Shown: piece after piece, positions 24,105-36,372 of the stretch
Layout of the letters: each line of letters starts with the position of its first letter
Position numbering within the stretch: position 1 is the first letter of the stretch
Assembly: GCF_030272615.1 (NCBI RefSeq)
Contig: NC_081407.1
Location: forward strand, 136,344,897 to 136,408,896
Origin: Cryptomeria japonica
Taxonomy: Eukaryota; Streptophyta; Pinopsida; Cupressales; Cupressaceae
Direction: 5' to 3'
DNA length: 64,000 bases
Program-made: the position numbers and the translations under genes
The notes under the pieces: model-generated
The model's database searches: none
Told to the model about the DNA's origin: nothing
What the model saw: only the letters and a program-made list of their open reading frames with translations

Positions 24105-26360
24105 TTTTCAGAAATGATTATCATTTTGACAGTTATTTATAACAACTTCTATAGGTTTAGAAATTTTAGACTTGCTAGATGAGGAGTCATTGTTAGTAGC
24201 ATGGGTTCTAATATTATCATGAGTATTGCGTTTAGCAACTTCTCTTTCTTGCCTTTCTCTAGACATGGTGGGAGAGAAGGGTTGATAAAAATTGGTATAC
24301 TTGATGATGAAGGTTTTTTAGAGATGAGATCTTCTATAAAGAACGGATTAGCCCATGATGAAAAGGGTTATCCCTTACCTTTTGCAGCTATCTTGTGAGA
24401 ACTTCTGGTTTGAATAGGCATTTACAATCAAAGTGACCGAGAGCTAGGAGTGATACAAAAGTCAAGATTAAGTCGGAGCTAGTTATTCATTTGAGGTTTA
24501 ATTAAGGAGATGAAGACCAAGTTTGGTTTTAGGAATGATCTATCCTATGTAAGACATGATCTAAGTAGATCAAATTGATCAAATTTATGAGGGTTTGATT
24601 GAATTAGCTGAGATATAATTGACAAAGTCGTGTAACACAATGGCAGGGGTACACTATCAAGATTTTTTATGCTCAAGATTAAAATGACCAGATATACACT
24701 TACTGCAAACATATTAGGCAAGTATGAGAGATCTAGAAAAGTACGTAAAAAGATAGGCTTTTGGATTGACAGAATCAGAGTCTCATATGACAAAAGATTA
24801 CTTATTAGATGACAAACTGGGAAATTTGTATGAGTTGTTGCCTATTTTCATACGACAAACTATTAAAGATCATGACAACTCGTACGACATTTGACAGTTA
24901 ACCAGACAATAATTTCCACTAGGTAGTATGACTAAGTAGAAGACTCATACGATAGTTGACAGTTAACCAAATGATAATTCTCACAGACCAGGATGAAAAA
25001 GTAGAAGACTCATATGATAGAGGACTAGATAGGGACGAGTTTTTGACAAGGACAAAGTTTTGACCACTGATTTTTTGATGTTTTTGATTGTTTTTTAGTT
25101 TCCAGAACAAAAACACAACAAACATGCAAGATCCAAAGTGACTTTAAACACAACACGCTAATTCTAAGGAAGTTGTCTAAGAGAGAAAACATTTTCTTGC
25201 AAACTTAGGTACACACCCAATACCTAAACAAAATATAGCCATTGAGTCTCACACAATGGATTCTCAACGTTGTATTAGCTGACTCCAAATGCTAATGGGG
25301 GCACGAAATGATAAGTATCTTGGGAGAGTTACTATCTTTCTTGCACAAAGATTATCCCTCTTTTGAAGGTGAGCTGGGTAGCGGCTATCTTAAAGTTATT
25401 AGTAAGGATTTTTATTCAAAATTACCCCTTGAAGTCATGCAAGAATGATTGAGGCCTATAGCCCAACAAGATATTGAAACAAGATGTAGTCACGCAAGCG
25501 TGATTGAGACCGTGAGGTCCTACAAAATGCATGATATGAGAGATATCAAAGAGAAAACTCAAATAGTCCCATCCCTCGAGACTTTAATCTTGAAAGGCCT
25601 ATTTATTATAGTGAGTTGGAATGCTTGGGTTTAGATATACTCACTTGGGTTGTTCTCATAGGGTGATTATTTTTTCCCATTATGATATGCCCACTAAAGG
25701 AACACAAATCTAAAAACTAGAAAAGCTTCAAGGGTCTGGATTTTTGATTGTCTGTGTAGACAAGAGCATACTCTCCTACCTTTTAGACGCTTCCCAAACA
25801 TAAAAAAATAGATTTGTTCATTAACCATATCACAATTTAAATGCCTAGAAATGAATTAAAGAATACACAATATTTAGTTGATTCTCCTTAGGCAACCTGC
25901 AAAAACAATGAATCAGTAGTCATATTGTTTTTGAGCAATGGATTCTTTGACAGGCATAAGTAAGATTGATGGATTCTTTGAAAAGCATTCTGAAAAAAAC
26001 TAGTTAGGTTGTGAAAATCTCTTAGATAGACAAAAGACAGATCAAGGTTAGCGTCAGTAAAATCAAATTCAATTCAAGAAAACCCTAAAAAGTATAATGT
26101 TTCTAAAATGAGAAATAAAAAATTTGTATGACAATTCTCATCAAACAAGATGAGTATTCTCAGCGAACTAGACGAGTAAATATTTAATAAAATGACAGAA
26201 GCAAAATGTCGTACGAGGATTCCCACAAAACCATATGAAAAAACTCAGAACTTGTACTATGTGATATAATATCTTGTGCGACACTTTGCAAAGACTGTAC
26301 GAAAGAAATTTGGAAAATAAAAAAGGATTGATCTGCAAGGCCAAAAATTGTAATCTTCGA
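24105..26360 (-). other. Gyp-A 5' leader
   Basis: About 2.2 kb between PBS and gag without a supported ORF. It contains a direct duplication of about 65 bases (24893-24957 and 24958-25022, each starting GACAGTTAACCA). Long leaders are usual in Tat/Ogre-type elements. Confidence 0.6.
24893..25022. repeat. 65-base tandem duplication in Gyp-A leader
   Basis: Two adjacent, moderately diverged copies begin GACAGTTAACC and contain AAGTAGAAGACTCATA. The AACTCGTACGAC-type words before them suggest a further degenerate copy. Confidence 0.7.
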
Positions 26361-26378
26361 GCCCCATGGTGGGTGCCA
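26361..26378 (-). other. Gyp-A primer-binding site
   Basis: On the minus strand TGGCACCCACCATGGGGC follows the LTR end after three bases. It closely resembles the TGGCGCCCACCGTGGGGC-type PBS seen in plant Tat elements. It fixes the element's orientation and the inner LTR boundary. Confidence 0.85.
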
Positions 26379-26381
26379 AAA

Positions 26382-27311
26382 TGTGTGTGAAAAGTGGACC
26401 TGTATCTGTATCTAAATACACAACACTTCAATTAAGTCATTAGATGCATGGTTAGTAAATCAATAATCAATGAATAATAAAACCATTACAAAGCGACCTA
26501 TTGCCTTTTAATAGATGTGAGTTTTAGTCTTTCTCTCAGATTTCCTTATGCAACACCAGTGACTAGATGATACCTAAATGAAGGATTTCATCAATATTAG
26601 CACAAAATTAAGCTAAATGGATGCAAGATCAAGCTAGATGAGTGAATATTGAGTTAGATGAATTAAAGAAATCATGGTTAAACAAATATGTAATAAACTA
26701 AGATGTAATATTCTCAATGATCCTAGAGCAAAAACAACATAATAACAATAAATCTCCAGGGTAATCTTGAATGAGAGATGAGAGCCTGAATTTATAGAAA
26801 ATCCAGAGAGATACTAATGGTCAAGATCGATTAATGCTGAGGGCCAGGGATTCTCCAAGAGGAAGTACAATCTAGGTAATTGATTCGATTGCCTGCTTTT
26901 CTCAGCTTTAAAGGAAATTGAACTGAATTTAAGATAAAATTAGAAAAACTGATTTATTTAATATTTTTATTCAATTTTGATATTTAATTGATTTAATTTC
27001 TTTTCTGAGATTTTTCAATTTAATTCCTTTTGATTTATTTTTGTAAATTAATTATTTTTTAATGATTTAATGACAAATTGATTTATTAATTAAATAAATA
27101 GGATAATTGATTAAAATGATTTTCTTGGAATGATCAATTAATTAAATAAATATTTAATTAATATAGAATGATTTATTTGCCATGTGACATTGATGATTTA
27201 GAATTAATTAATTAGGTTCTCATGATTATTTAATTACCTTTGGTTAGGACCTTGGTGATGTAGCCAAGATTAGGGGCCAATGGTTTAGGTGACCATTTTT
27301 AGGGTATTACA
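26382..27311 (-). repeat. Gyp-A 5' LTR
   Basis: A 930-base LTR. On the minus strand it starts TGTAATACCCTAAAAATGG and ends TTCACACACA. It is AT-rich, with TTAATTAAATAAATATT-like runs at 27030-27180. Its partner would be left of the window, so this end is inferred from the terminal TG/CA and the adjoining PBS. The outer flank begins GACAT (27312-27316), the predicted target duplication. Confidence 0.8.
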
Positions 27312-27594
27312 GACATTAGAAGACAATCACAAACATCATAGCATCAACTCATTCATCATAACCATAGAGTAGGGTTAGCATAATTATAATGTCATCAAAA
27401 CCCCATAAGAAATATGATCCATCATGAATAATGATCAAATATAGATCCATCATCATATCCAATACAATCATGAAATAGGGTTAGTACATAACATGATACC
27501 ATCAAATCACCATAAAGTAGACTAAACTAGATCAATATATTCTTTTGATATACAAAAAGACAAGATGAATCAGAGAGAGGCACTAGAACAAAGC
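27312..27594. other. Unassigned 283-base flank
   Basis: CATCA-rich sequence with two AGTAGGGTTAGCATAA / ATAGGGTTAGTACATAA-like words. No ORF. It may belong to the older gypsy element continuing at 27595. Confidence 0.4.
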
Positions 27595-28536
27595 TATAGA
27601 ATTTGTCAAGTTGCAAAAGGTAGTAGTTAGAATGTGGGATTGTATAAACCTTTCATAGTACCGGAGAGAACTTGGGAGGTTATAAGAATGGATTTCATAC
27701 TTGGATTGCCTAAGACACAGAGGAAATGATTCTATATTTGTGGTGATGGATAGATTCTCGAAGATGGCTCATTTCATACCTTGTAAGAAGACATCAAACA
27801 TAGTGCATATAGATGACTTATTTTTCAAGGAGGTAGTGAGATTACATGGATTACCTAAAGCATAGTTTCAAACATAGACACTAAGTTTGTTGGTTATTTT
27901 TGGAGAACACTTTTGAAGAAGACGAAGAGAAATTTTAGATTCAGTTCTACTTTTCACCCATAGACTCATGGACAAACAAAGGTAGTAAACCAGAGTTTGG
28001 GAAATTTGTTGAGATGCTTAGTTGGAGAGAAGACCGAAAGTTGGGATTTGATTCTTGCATAAGAAGAGTTTGCCTACAATAATTAAGTGAAAAGGAGTAC
28101 CAAAAGAACACCTTTTGATATTGTGACTAGAGCACACCATAGAGGTATATTAGAACTGAGAGATATCAGTAATGAAGACAAGAAGAATGCAGAGGTAGAA
28201 GAATTTGCAAATCACATGAAGGCCTTGCATATTCAGGTTAAGCAACACTTGGAGGATATGAACAACATTTACAAGGAAAAAGCAGATGAGAAGAGAAGAC
28301 AAAAGGAATTTGAAGTTGGAAATGAAGTTGTAGATGAGGAAGTTTAGTTCTGAAAATGCATATGAAGTAGAATTACCAGATAGTTTGAGTATTTCACCTA
28401 TATTCAACTTTGCAGATCTACATCAATATCATGAATCAAAATTCAGTGAAGACAATATTGCTGAATTGGAGAAACAGTTGCCCCAGAAGGAGACAGATCA
28501 TATTGAAGACATTTTGGACAATAAGATTAGGCGAAG
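27595..28536 (+). pseudogene. Gyp-B: chromovirus-like Ty3/gypsy integrase fragment
   Basis: Plus-strand remnant with integrase order intact. CRICQVAKG is the CC half of the zinc finger. The core has [20 protein letters not shown] with the first Asp, and HGQTKVVNQSLGNLLR where the catalytic Glu is Lys. The second Asp position reads SNID instead of SDRD. KRSTKRTPFDIVTR and HIQVKQHLEDMNNIYKEKAD follow, then the C-terminal region (YEVELPDSLSISPIFNFADL). The start of a chromodomain (DHIEDILDNKIRRS) ends at the LTR boundary 28537. Chromodomain linkage marks the chromovirus branch, different from Gyp-A and Gyp-C. Confidence 0.85.
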
Positions 28537-29478
28537 TGTTGGAATCCAAGAACACAAAGAGGGGGGGGGGGGGGGGGGGTGAATCAATGTTCTACTGGTG
28601 AGATCAATTTTAACCTTATTAATAAAGTAATTCAGTAAGTGGTAACTATAAAAGAATATAACAGTAAGTAGAAATGATGCCACCACAAGAACATACACTA
28701 TAACACAAATATTTATATGTGGAAAACCTCACAAAGGAAAAACCATGGTGGGATTGGTGACTCACAATATCTATCCATTGGCCAAATGAATAAATATTGC
28801 AATAGGGGCTTGCACATGTAGGAAGGCCAACATCCTAGAGCATACTGCTCATCACAAAAGGAGCCTCACTGACTACAAACACCAAATACTAGTTTACAAA
28901 AAAAATTATGAACTTAGAGAATGCATCTGCTATGTTGGATGAGTTCTGGTTCAAGCATTGTCTATACCAGTTTTCACTGTGTCCTCCTTGACCGATAACT
29001 TACTTTGCATCCCAAACCTCTAAACCAATAACCAAGACTGACTACAGAATATTATATTCACATTAGTCAATCATCATTATTCACACAATATCACTCCACT
29101 ATATATTCCTTCTCTCTGTATGTATATCCAAAATAACCTAACTAGACTGACTTAAATACCCTTCCCAAACATAAACTTTAATGTCTTATATCTAATTACA
29201 ATGATATTACAATTTATTTACATGTCAGCCTAGACTAAAATAAATACATTAAACTTTGTGACTGATGCCACTAATTATTTATGTGTAGACCTGTTGGATC
29301 AATCTCCTATGTCGACCTCATATACCAGTTCCTAGTTTTTCGGTGAACCAAATACGGATGACTATGCATAATTCATTGAACTTGTCGGTGAACATAACCA
29401 AATATATCCAAAAGGATAAGTGTTGATAAGTGTTGACATCAATGAAAAAACCAATGCAACATATCCATAATACCAACA
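28537..29478 (-). repeat. Probable solo LTR of the copia group of nest II
   Basis: On the minus strand it begins TGTTGGTATT and ends GATTCCAACA. The middle matches the Cop-B/Lrd-3 LTR type: TGAGCAGTATGCTCTAGG, CTTCCTACATGTGCAAGCCC, AATATTTATTCATTTGGCCA, then a C-run after GATTCA. Neither side shows internal sequence (no PBS below 28537, no polypurine tract above 29478), which suggests a solo LTR. The flanks CGAAG and TGCAG match at only 3 of 5 bases, so the target duplication is not secure. It interrupts Gyp-B's chromodomain. Confidence 0.65.
28561..28579. repeat. Poly-G tract of 19 bases
   Basis: It is the minus-strand C-run at the LTR tail, much longer than the 6-9 C's in the related LTRs (43616, 49226, 52275). 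Either slippage expansion or an uncertain homopolymer length. Confidence 0.8.
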
Positions 29479-30304
29479 TGCAGACCCTAGAAGCTACCCA
29501 CACCTTACCCCGTGTGTCTCTCAACAAACCCTATGTGTCACCTCCTCCGCCCCTCTTGGCACTATTACCCCCGTGCAGTATGAATTTTCCATGATCCTCC
29601 TTCAGCCCTTTGCGCCTCCCTTCACCTACACACACACAAAAAAAAATAAAAAATGTTAAGGGTTGCTCCATAAAACCCTAACCTGATTTCAGGTAAAATG
29701 GAAAGAAGATAGGTAAAAGAGAAAGCTAATAGATTTTTAATAAACCCTAGTTAGGGTTGGAAGATAATAACAAAATAAAAATAATAATAAAGGAGAGGGA
29801 AAGATATCTTTTAAAATTTGAAATGGGAATTGCCCCATTTAATTTAAGTTATTATTTAGTTTAGTTGACTATTTAGGGAATTTAATGGAAGATGTAAAAC
29901 AATTAATCATATAGCAATATTATACTCATGTTGGGTAAATTTATTAAATATGTTTTATAATAGAAATTTTAAATAGTATAATGATTAAATTTAAGTTAAG
30001 GAGGCATTTTAAATGTTGAATATCAAATATTTGATTATTTGAATGTTAAGGAGGTAGTTTAATGTCAAATATTAAATATTTAATATTTAATGTTGGGGAA
30101 ATTTATTTTGTCAATTAATGAGGTTATTGGCTAGGTTATTTTTATATTTGATTTAGTTAATTTTAATAGACGGATTTAAACACATTATTACTATTGCTTG
30201 ATTAATTATTTTAAATTCAATAAAATATGTGTTAACATTATTTAATTAATCCAAAAGCAATTAAATACTATTTGGGATGATGAATACCTTTGGATTAATA
30301 ATTT
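29479..30304. other. Unassigned AT-rich stretch left of the LINE
   Basis: It starts C-rich (29500-29630, ending in a short CA run and A-run) and becomes strongly AT-rich with repeated AAATATTTAAT words. No ORF or domain. It continues at 37094 on the other side of the LINE. Confidence 0.5.
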
Positions 30305-30321
30305 AAGAATTATTTGGGGTG

Positions 30322-31683
30322 ATGAAAAACAAATTTATGGTGGAGGAGGATGCTGCTCTACAAAATCAGTTAGGCAACAATGGTAGATCGGGGAACAAGA
30401 GGAAGAAGCAGTCGGTGGCTCATCAAACAGGTAGCAATGAGGATATTACCATTGACTTTTCAGAAGAAATGGAGGAAGACAAATCTTTTTGGGAGAGCCA
30501 AGTGGTTATTGCTAGAATCATTGGATTAAACCTATCCAGAAAAGCACTCACGGAATGGGTGGAAGGCAATTGGGGCTCGCGGATAGTGATTAAATTTATT
30601 CCCAAAGGATTTTTTGTTGTTTTGTTCAAAGAAGAAATAGCCAAAGATAGTATACTTAACCAGAGGAACTGGTTTGTCAACAATCATGCACTCTACTTGT
30701 AACCATGGACTCCAAACTCTAATCCCATACCATTGGTGTATTACTTGGACCTAGTTTGGATCAGATTGTATAATCTTCTGATCAAATATTAGGGTGATGG
30801 ATTTTTGGAAAAGGTTGGCAAGACGTTAGGTACACTTCTAGAGGTTGATGTGGATGATGAAGCAGATCTCTGCAAGTATGCTAGTCTGAGAATAGCAGCG
30901 GTTAGGCATATTCCAGAAAGTATATATCTTCTAATGGCCAATGGGGAATGGCATCAGTAGTTGGAGATTGAAAAAGAGATACGCCAATGTCAGAGATGCA
31001 GGAGTAGGATGTATAGAGAGGAGGGTTGCAAATTATTTGTCAGGAAGGCTAGAAAGGTTTTCCAAAAACTGATTCAAAACTGGCAATGAAAATTAGTCTC
31101 TATCGAAAAAATGGTTATGGAGAAGGAGCACCCTCCTGCGGTATGATCGGGGAGCAAGGAGAAGTTTACAGAATCCTCATCGAACACTAATGGTAAACAC
31201 ACTAAGGCAAAAGGTGATGAGACCTCACTCAATCCGGCTAAGGAATCTAAAGGTAAATCCATTACTGTAGCATGTCAAATGGGGGGGCAATCCGATTTGG
31301 CGAAGACCCTAGACAAGTCAGAACATTTTGAGCATAATAGAATAGTAATGGATGCCAATGGAGGTGAAGGCTTAGCTAGTAACCACAAGGGGCTTGATCC
31401 TACATGTATTTTCTCCTCTATAGGAAAAAGCTTACCAGACACACAATTTGAGTATGATAAAGGCTCGGATGAGGATATTTTGCAGGAAGATGTACTAGAC
31501 AATGTCAATCCACGGTGCATTAGCCAATTAGCCAATGTTCTCCTTGGAAAATCTAAAGGGTTCAGGGGTAGATGGAGCAATAGGAGATTGAGGGAAGACA
31601 GAGCCAAGGAAAAAGGCATCATTAGCATCATGGATTTAATAAAGAAAGCCAAGGGAGATAGACTCTCCCTTGGAGGCAAATGA
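30322..31683 (+). pseudogene. LINE ORF1 (DUF4283-like nucleic-acid-binding protein)
   Basis: ATG at 30322. Residues about 50-127 (ARIIGLNLSRKALTEWVEGNW, FIPKGFFVVLFKEEIAKDSI, RNWFVNNHALYL) match the DUF4283 region of plant L1 ORF1 proteins. Beyond a TAA at 30700 the pattern continues (WTPNSNPIP). A Cys-poor remnant of the knuckle region (CQRCRSRMYREEGC, near 30990) follows, then a hydrophilic tail (31279-31683). The ORF1 stop TGA overlaps the ORF2 ATG as ATGA at 31680-31683. ORF1 proteins coat LINE RNA. Confidence 0.8.
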
Positions 31684-32711
31684 AAATCACCACTTGGAAT
31701 GTCAGGGGCCTATCTGCCCCTGACAAAAAACACTTGGTAAAATGAGTGTTAAGTAGAGCTTCTTGCGAAGTGGTTCTTCTTCAAGAAACAAAATTGTGCA
31801 TGGATAAAGCCCTCAACTTCTTACAATCTTACAGGTCATGGGAAGGTTATTTTCAAGAAGCTAATGGTTCTGCGGGGGGACTGGGACTCATGTGGAATCC
31901 TCAAAACATTAAATTTTCAGATTTGGAGAAATTTGAGTATTGGATTTTTGGTGTAGTCCATTGCTTGAAGGACAATGTGTCATTTCCTCTCTTTAATGTC
32001 TATGGTCCAACTAAAACAGCTGATAAAGCTAAAGTCTGGAAAGATATTACGAATAAAATCGTGACTCTTAATAAGGATAAAGTCATAGTTGTAGGTGATT
32101 TCAATGCTTTGCTGGAATTGGATGACAAAAAAGGTGGCCTAAGACTAAATTCAAGAGTTATGGAAGACTTTAGGGAGTTTGTGGCAGGCAATTCTTTGTT
32201 TGATGTAAAGCCAAAGAATGGTTTATTCACGTGGACCAATAGGAGGGAAAATTTCTCTAGGATCTCTGAAAGATTGGATAGATTTATGGTCAGACCCTAT
32301 TGGGTGGATTCAAAATTCAAGGTTGATTCCTCTATTCTTCCTTGGTCTCTTTTAGATCACTTCCTGGTTCAGATGCTTCTCCAACAGGTAAACAAAAATA
32401 ACAAAGGGAGTTTTAGATTTCAAAGTATGTGGTGGCGAGATAAGGATTTTCTCCTGAAGTTGGAGACTTGGTGGAATGAAAGCAATATCTTCTCAAGAAC
32501 CCCGAGCTTCTGCTTTCTGAAAAGATTGAAAGTATTAAAAGGTAAAATCAAGGAGTGGAACAAATGTTCATTCAAGAACATTTTTGTGGAAAAATTAAGA
32601 ATAGAAAAAGAATTGGAGGATTTGAACAATATAGTGATCTCAACTGGTATGTCAAACGAGGATTTTGTTAGAGAAAAACTGCTAAAAGAAGAATCGTCAG
32701 AAATTCTCTAG
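31680..32711 (+). pseudogene. LINE ORF2 N-terminal AP-type endonuclease
   Basis: Starts MKITTWNVRG at 31680. An in-frame TGA at 31743 interrupts, then 321 codons are open. Endonuclease/exonuclease/phosphatase motifs are visible: WNVRG, LLQETKL (metal-binding Glu), NVYGPT, VVGDFNALLE (catalytic GDFN), FTWTNRR, RLDRFMV and DHFLVQ (terminal catalytic His). This domain nicks target DNA. The C-terminal 130 residues are the helical linker towards RT (SFRFQSMWWRDKDFL). Confidence 0.9.
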
Positions 32712-34140
32712 AGAGAAGAGGTTTATTGGAAAGATAAGGTGCGTGAGAATTGGATTAAAGTAGGAGATTTGAATATGAAGTTTTTTCATGCGTCCATAAA
32801 ATCAAAAAGAGCTTGTAATCAGATCTTTCACATTCAAGATGATTCGGGAGCGTGGTAGGAAGAGGTGGATATTATTGAAGATTTAGCAGTTTGTCATTTC
32901 AAAAATCTCCTAGGAGATGACATGGTCCAAGATAACCATGTTAATGCTTCATTGCTGGACTTAATAGGAAGGGAGGTGACAAAGGAAGAAAAGAAGTAGA
33001 TGTCACTTCCATTCTCTCTGAAAGAGATAAAAAAGGCTACCTTCGACAACCCCCAGAACAAAGCTCTAGGGCCCAACGGTTTTACCTCAGAATTTTTTCA
33101 AAAATGCTGGAGATTTTTGGGAGAAGACATTTTCAAGGTGGTAGAGGAATTTCAAAGAAAAGGAAAGTTTGTCAGGGAAATCAACCACATGGTGATCGCC
33201 TTGATTCCCAAGAAACCAGACTGTTCGCAGATTTCAGATTTTCGTCCTATTTCTCTATGCAATTCCTTGTACAAAATTATTTCGAAGGCCATGGTGAAAA
33301 GATTAAAGCCCGTTTTGTGTAATCTGGCATCTCCTGATCAACATGGATTTGTACCTAGTAAAGAAATTGTTGACAACATCATTTTGGCAGGACAGACTAT
33401 CCATACTATGCACTCAGAAAAGAAACAAGGTATGATTGTGAAGCTTGATATCAATAAAGCATACGATAGAGTTTGGTGGTCCTTTTTGTTTGGTATCCTC
33501 CTTAGATTTATCTTTGATAAAAGTTGGGTGCAATGTATCTCTCACTGCGTGATGAGTATCACCTTCTCCATTTCGTGAATGGTTTTTTTCAAGCTACTAA
33601 TGGGTTAAGACAAGATGATCCCTTGTCTCCCTTTATTTTTGTGTTGATGGTAGAGGTTCTGGGGAAAAGTATTAAAAAGAAAACTAGACTGGGGCTTTGG
33701 AGAGGCATTACCATTCATGAGAGTCTAGAACCTATTTCCCATTCCCAATTCGCAGATGATACCATTATCTTCAGGGAAGCTTCGGAGAGGGAGGTGAGGA
33801 CCATGAGAAGAGTGCTCGATGAGTATGAATTGGGCTCAGATCAAAGTATGAATATGACCAAATTGATGGTGTATTTTATAAATACCAAATGCAACCTCCA
33901 TTGTAAAATTGCAGGGATTCTAGGCTTCACGCCGGGAGAGTTTCCCATTTTATACCTTAGTGTTTCATTATTTGTAGGAAGGATTAACAACGGGTTATGG
34001 GAGGAGGTTATTCACAAGTGTCAGCTGAAAATGGATGCATGAAAAAATAGGTGCCTTTCATAAGCTGGGAGGATTTAGATGGTCAAGCCAGTGCTTTCAG
34101 CTATACCTACATACTACATGTCCTGCTATAGATTGTCAAG
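32712..34140 (+). pseudogene. LINE ORF2 reverse transcriptase
   Basis: A linker (KDKVRENWIKVGDLNMKFFHA) leads into the RT at about 33000. ALGPNGFTSEFF has Asn where GPDGF is usual, followed by LIPKKPD, DFRPISLCNSLYKIISKAM, DQHGFVPSKEIVDNI and KLDINKAYDRVWW (first catalytic Asp). A frameshift near 33575 leads to GLRQDDPLSPFIFVLMVE and the FADD box (SHSQFADDTIIF, near 33755). The thumb follows to 34042. Family and order are clear, but stops at 32709, 32857 and 32998 and the frameshift make it dead. Confidence 0.9.
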
Positions 34141-35353
34141 AAGAGCTTCCATTGCTATTGATGGCTTGCTAAAAAAGTTTTTGTGGGAAGGTTCTAAATA
34201 AGAGAAGAAGCTCCCCTTGATTAGCTGAGATACCACCTGCATGATTAAAGAAGAAGGTGGGGCTGGTCTAAGGAAGATGAATTTGCAAAATCTAGCTCTA
34301 GGGGCCAAGCTTGCATGGAAAATGTATAAGTTTCCACAAAAACCTTGGTACAAAATCATGGTAGCCAAATATCTTGATTCAAAGTCACCGGAGAGGATTT
34401 TAACAATAGCTAACTCAATTAGGGGTTCTCCTATATGAAGATTCTTATGGGAAAGTCACAGACTTCTCACAGACCATTTGACCTAGAGATTTGGGAATGG
34501 CAAAAAAGGTAGGTTTTGGCATGATTCATGGAATGGGGATGAGCCTCTGGAAAAGATATTTGAGGATAAAGATTGGGTTAACCAGATCAAAGATACAGTG
34601 GGCCATTGGGTTGCAGATTATTTCCATCATTGGTCGACCTCTGTATTGGTATGGAAGGAAGTGGGAAAATGTCATCCTCTTAATCATAAAAGGCTTAACA
34701 CCATTCTCCTCCACAAAAAGGTCTTCCCTTCAAATGAGGAGGATAGCTGTATGTGGAATGCCTCAAAGTTGGGTGAATATAGGGTCAATCTAGGTTATGA
34801 ATTACAAAGGAAGAGGGATCAGAGCAGTGATTGGCCTTCCATTCTTTGTTGGGGTGAGTGGCCTCTACCAAAACAAGGTGCTTTGCTCTGGATTGCCATC
34901 CATGGCAGGATCTTCACAGGGAACAGACTCAAATGTTATGGTTTTATCGGTCCTAGCATGTGCTTAATGTGCAAACAGGTGGAGGAAACAATAGATCACC
35001 TCATTTATTGGTGTCTGGTGGCTAGTAACTATTGGGAATGGCTGCTAGAGATGTTGTAATGCTACATTGCCAGAAACCAAACATTCAAAGAATTTCTCTT
35101 GTCATGGCCAACTCAAGGTAGATTTTCAAAATGGGGCCCCATCTGGATTATTAGCCCCTCCTTAGTAGCTTGGCATGTATGGAAGGAGTGGAATAGGAGG
35201 GTGTTTCATGGAAGAGAGTTAGATGTTCATAATCTTATAATTATGATTAAGATTGCCATTGAAGAAGTGATCAACGGAAAGATTCAGGGAGTTAATTACA
35301 AATACATCTCAAAATGGGACTTGGATATGGAAAAGATGGGGTGCCTTAGATAG
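34141..35353 (+). pseudogene. LINE ORF2 post-RT region with zf-RVT-type domain
   Basis: Continues the reading in shifting frames. GGAGLRKMNLQNLALGAKLAWKM and later KQGALLWIAIHGRIFTGNRL, then CLMCKQVEETIDHLIYWC, match the zinc-binding domain between RT and RNase H in plant non-LTR elements. SLVAWHVWKEWNRRVF follows, usual just before RNase H. Stops at 34436, 35057 and 35351. Confidence 0.85.
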
Positions 35354-35397
35354 ACCAGTGATATAGATTAAAAGATGAGAGACTGAAGTGAAGGGAT

Positions 35398-35880
35398 GTG
35401 GTTTGGCAGGTCCCTCCTCCAGGGTGGTTGAAATTAAACTTTGATGGGGAAAGTAAAGGCAACTTGGGGCGGAGTGGATTGGGAGCAACTGTCAGGGATG
35501 AATTCGGAGATACTCTGAAAGCTTTCTTAGGTCCAGTTGGCATTGCCACAAACAACATGGCAGAAATCTCTGCATTGGAGGTTGGTTTTAAAATGGTGTG
35601 CATTCAAGAGGATTGATAAATTTGTTATAGAGGGTGATTCCCAAGTCATGCTTAATGGGATTAGTTCTTCTAAGTTCCAAAATTGGTGACTAGATAATTG
35701 GACTCTGAGAATCAAGATGTTTTTGGACTCGATTGGAGACTTCCACATTCAACATATATATTGAGAAGGAAACAAAGTTGTGGATGTGCTGGCAAATTTG
35801 GGGCTTGAGGAATCCGATGTCAGAGAATTTGATAGTGTTGATGCCTTTCTCGAGGCAGTGTTGAATATCATTTCTTAGGA
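35398..35880 (+). pseudogene. LINE RNase H domain
   Basis: PPPGWLKLNFDGESKGN contains the first catalytic Asp. GLGATVRDEFGD and NNMAEISALEVG (catalytic Glu) follow. After a frameshift near 35600 come IEGDSQVML (second Asp) and NKVVDVLANLG. This is the type-I RNase H at the C-terminus of many plant L1 ORF2 proteins. Confidence 0.85.
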
Positions 35881-36372
35881 AAGAGATTTGATTCATAGAC
35901 AGGGAATTGGATGAGAACAAACTATCAGTGACGTTGTCAGTTGATATTGGTCTCAGTGCTCTTGGACAATGCTGCTAATTTCTAGTCAGGCATGCAGGTT
36001 AGGACAGACGATTTAGGAGGTGGCAAGTTTTCATAATTTTCATTAGCATCCTGTGACATGGCAGACTCCAGGAAGGGCGGTGGGTAGTACATTGATATGA
36101 CTAAACACTTAGAGGATATGGTCATTTGCAGTATCGCTTATATTTTTAAGTAGATTTGAATCGACCTCAATTTGGGCACCTGATGGACTAGGTTTGTGGA
36201 GCATCTATTTTAACCAGTCCGATTTTAGCTGTTTTGAGGCATTCTTCAAATACTCTTCCATTTTAGCACCAATTATTCACCATTTTGGCTCAGTTGTTTA
36301 TGTCAGGAGGAATCCCTAGAAGAACAGTGTGATAGGATCTTTGACATCAATGTTGACGGTCAAACAACAATC

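Larger units (their letters stand above)
1..27311 (-). mobile_element. Gyp-A: Tat-type Ty3/gypsy retrotransposon, host of nest I, 3' end outside window
   Basis: On the minus strand the order is 5' LTR (26382-27311), PBS (26361-26378), gag (24104-22542), protease (22526-21738), linker (11855-10183), RT (about 4747-3691), RNase H plus archaeal-type RNase H (3501-2914) and integrase (2810-1500). Gag-PR-RT-RH-aRH-IN with two RNase H domains is the established layout of the Tat/Ogre group. Lrd-1 and Lrd-2 interrupt it. Without them about 12 kb remains, and the coding frame reads through both junctions. No 3' LTR copy occurs before base 1, so it should lie just left of the window. Many stops and frameshifts make it non-functional. 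Confidence 0.9.

Noticed and set aside
28537-29478. Complete copia element rather than a solo LTR
   Set aside because: No PBS, polypurine tract or copia coding sequence adjoins either side.
30322-35880. Expressed host gene with endonuclease/RT similarity
   Set aside because: The target duplication, the poly(A) tail and the domain order identify it as a LINE; stops and frameshifts exclude a functional gene.
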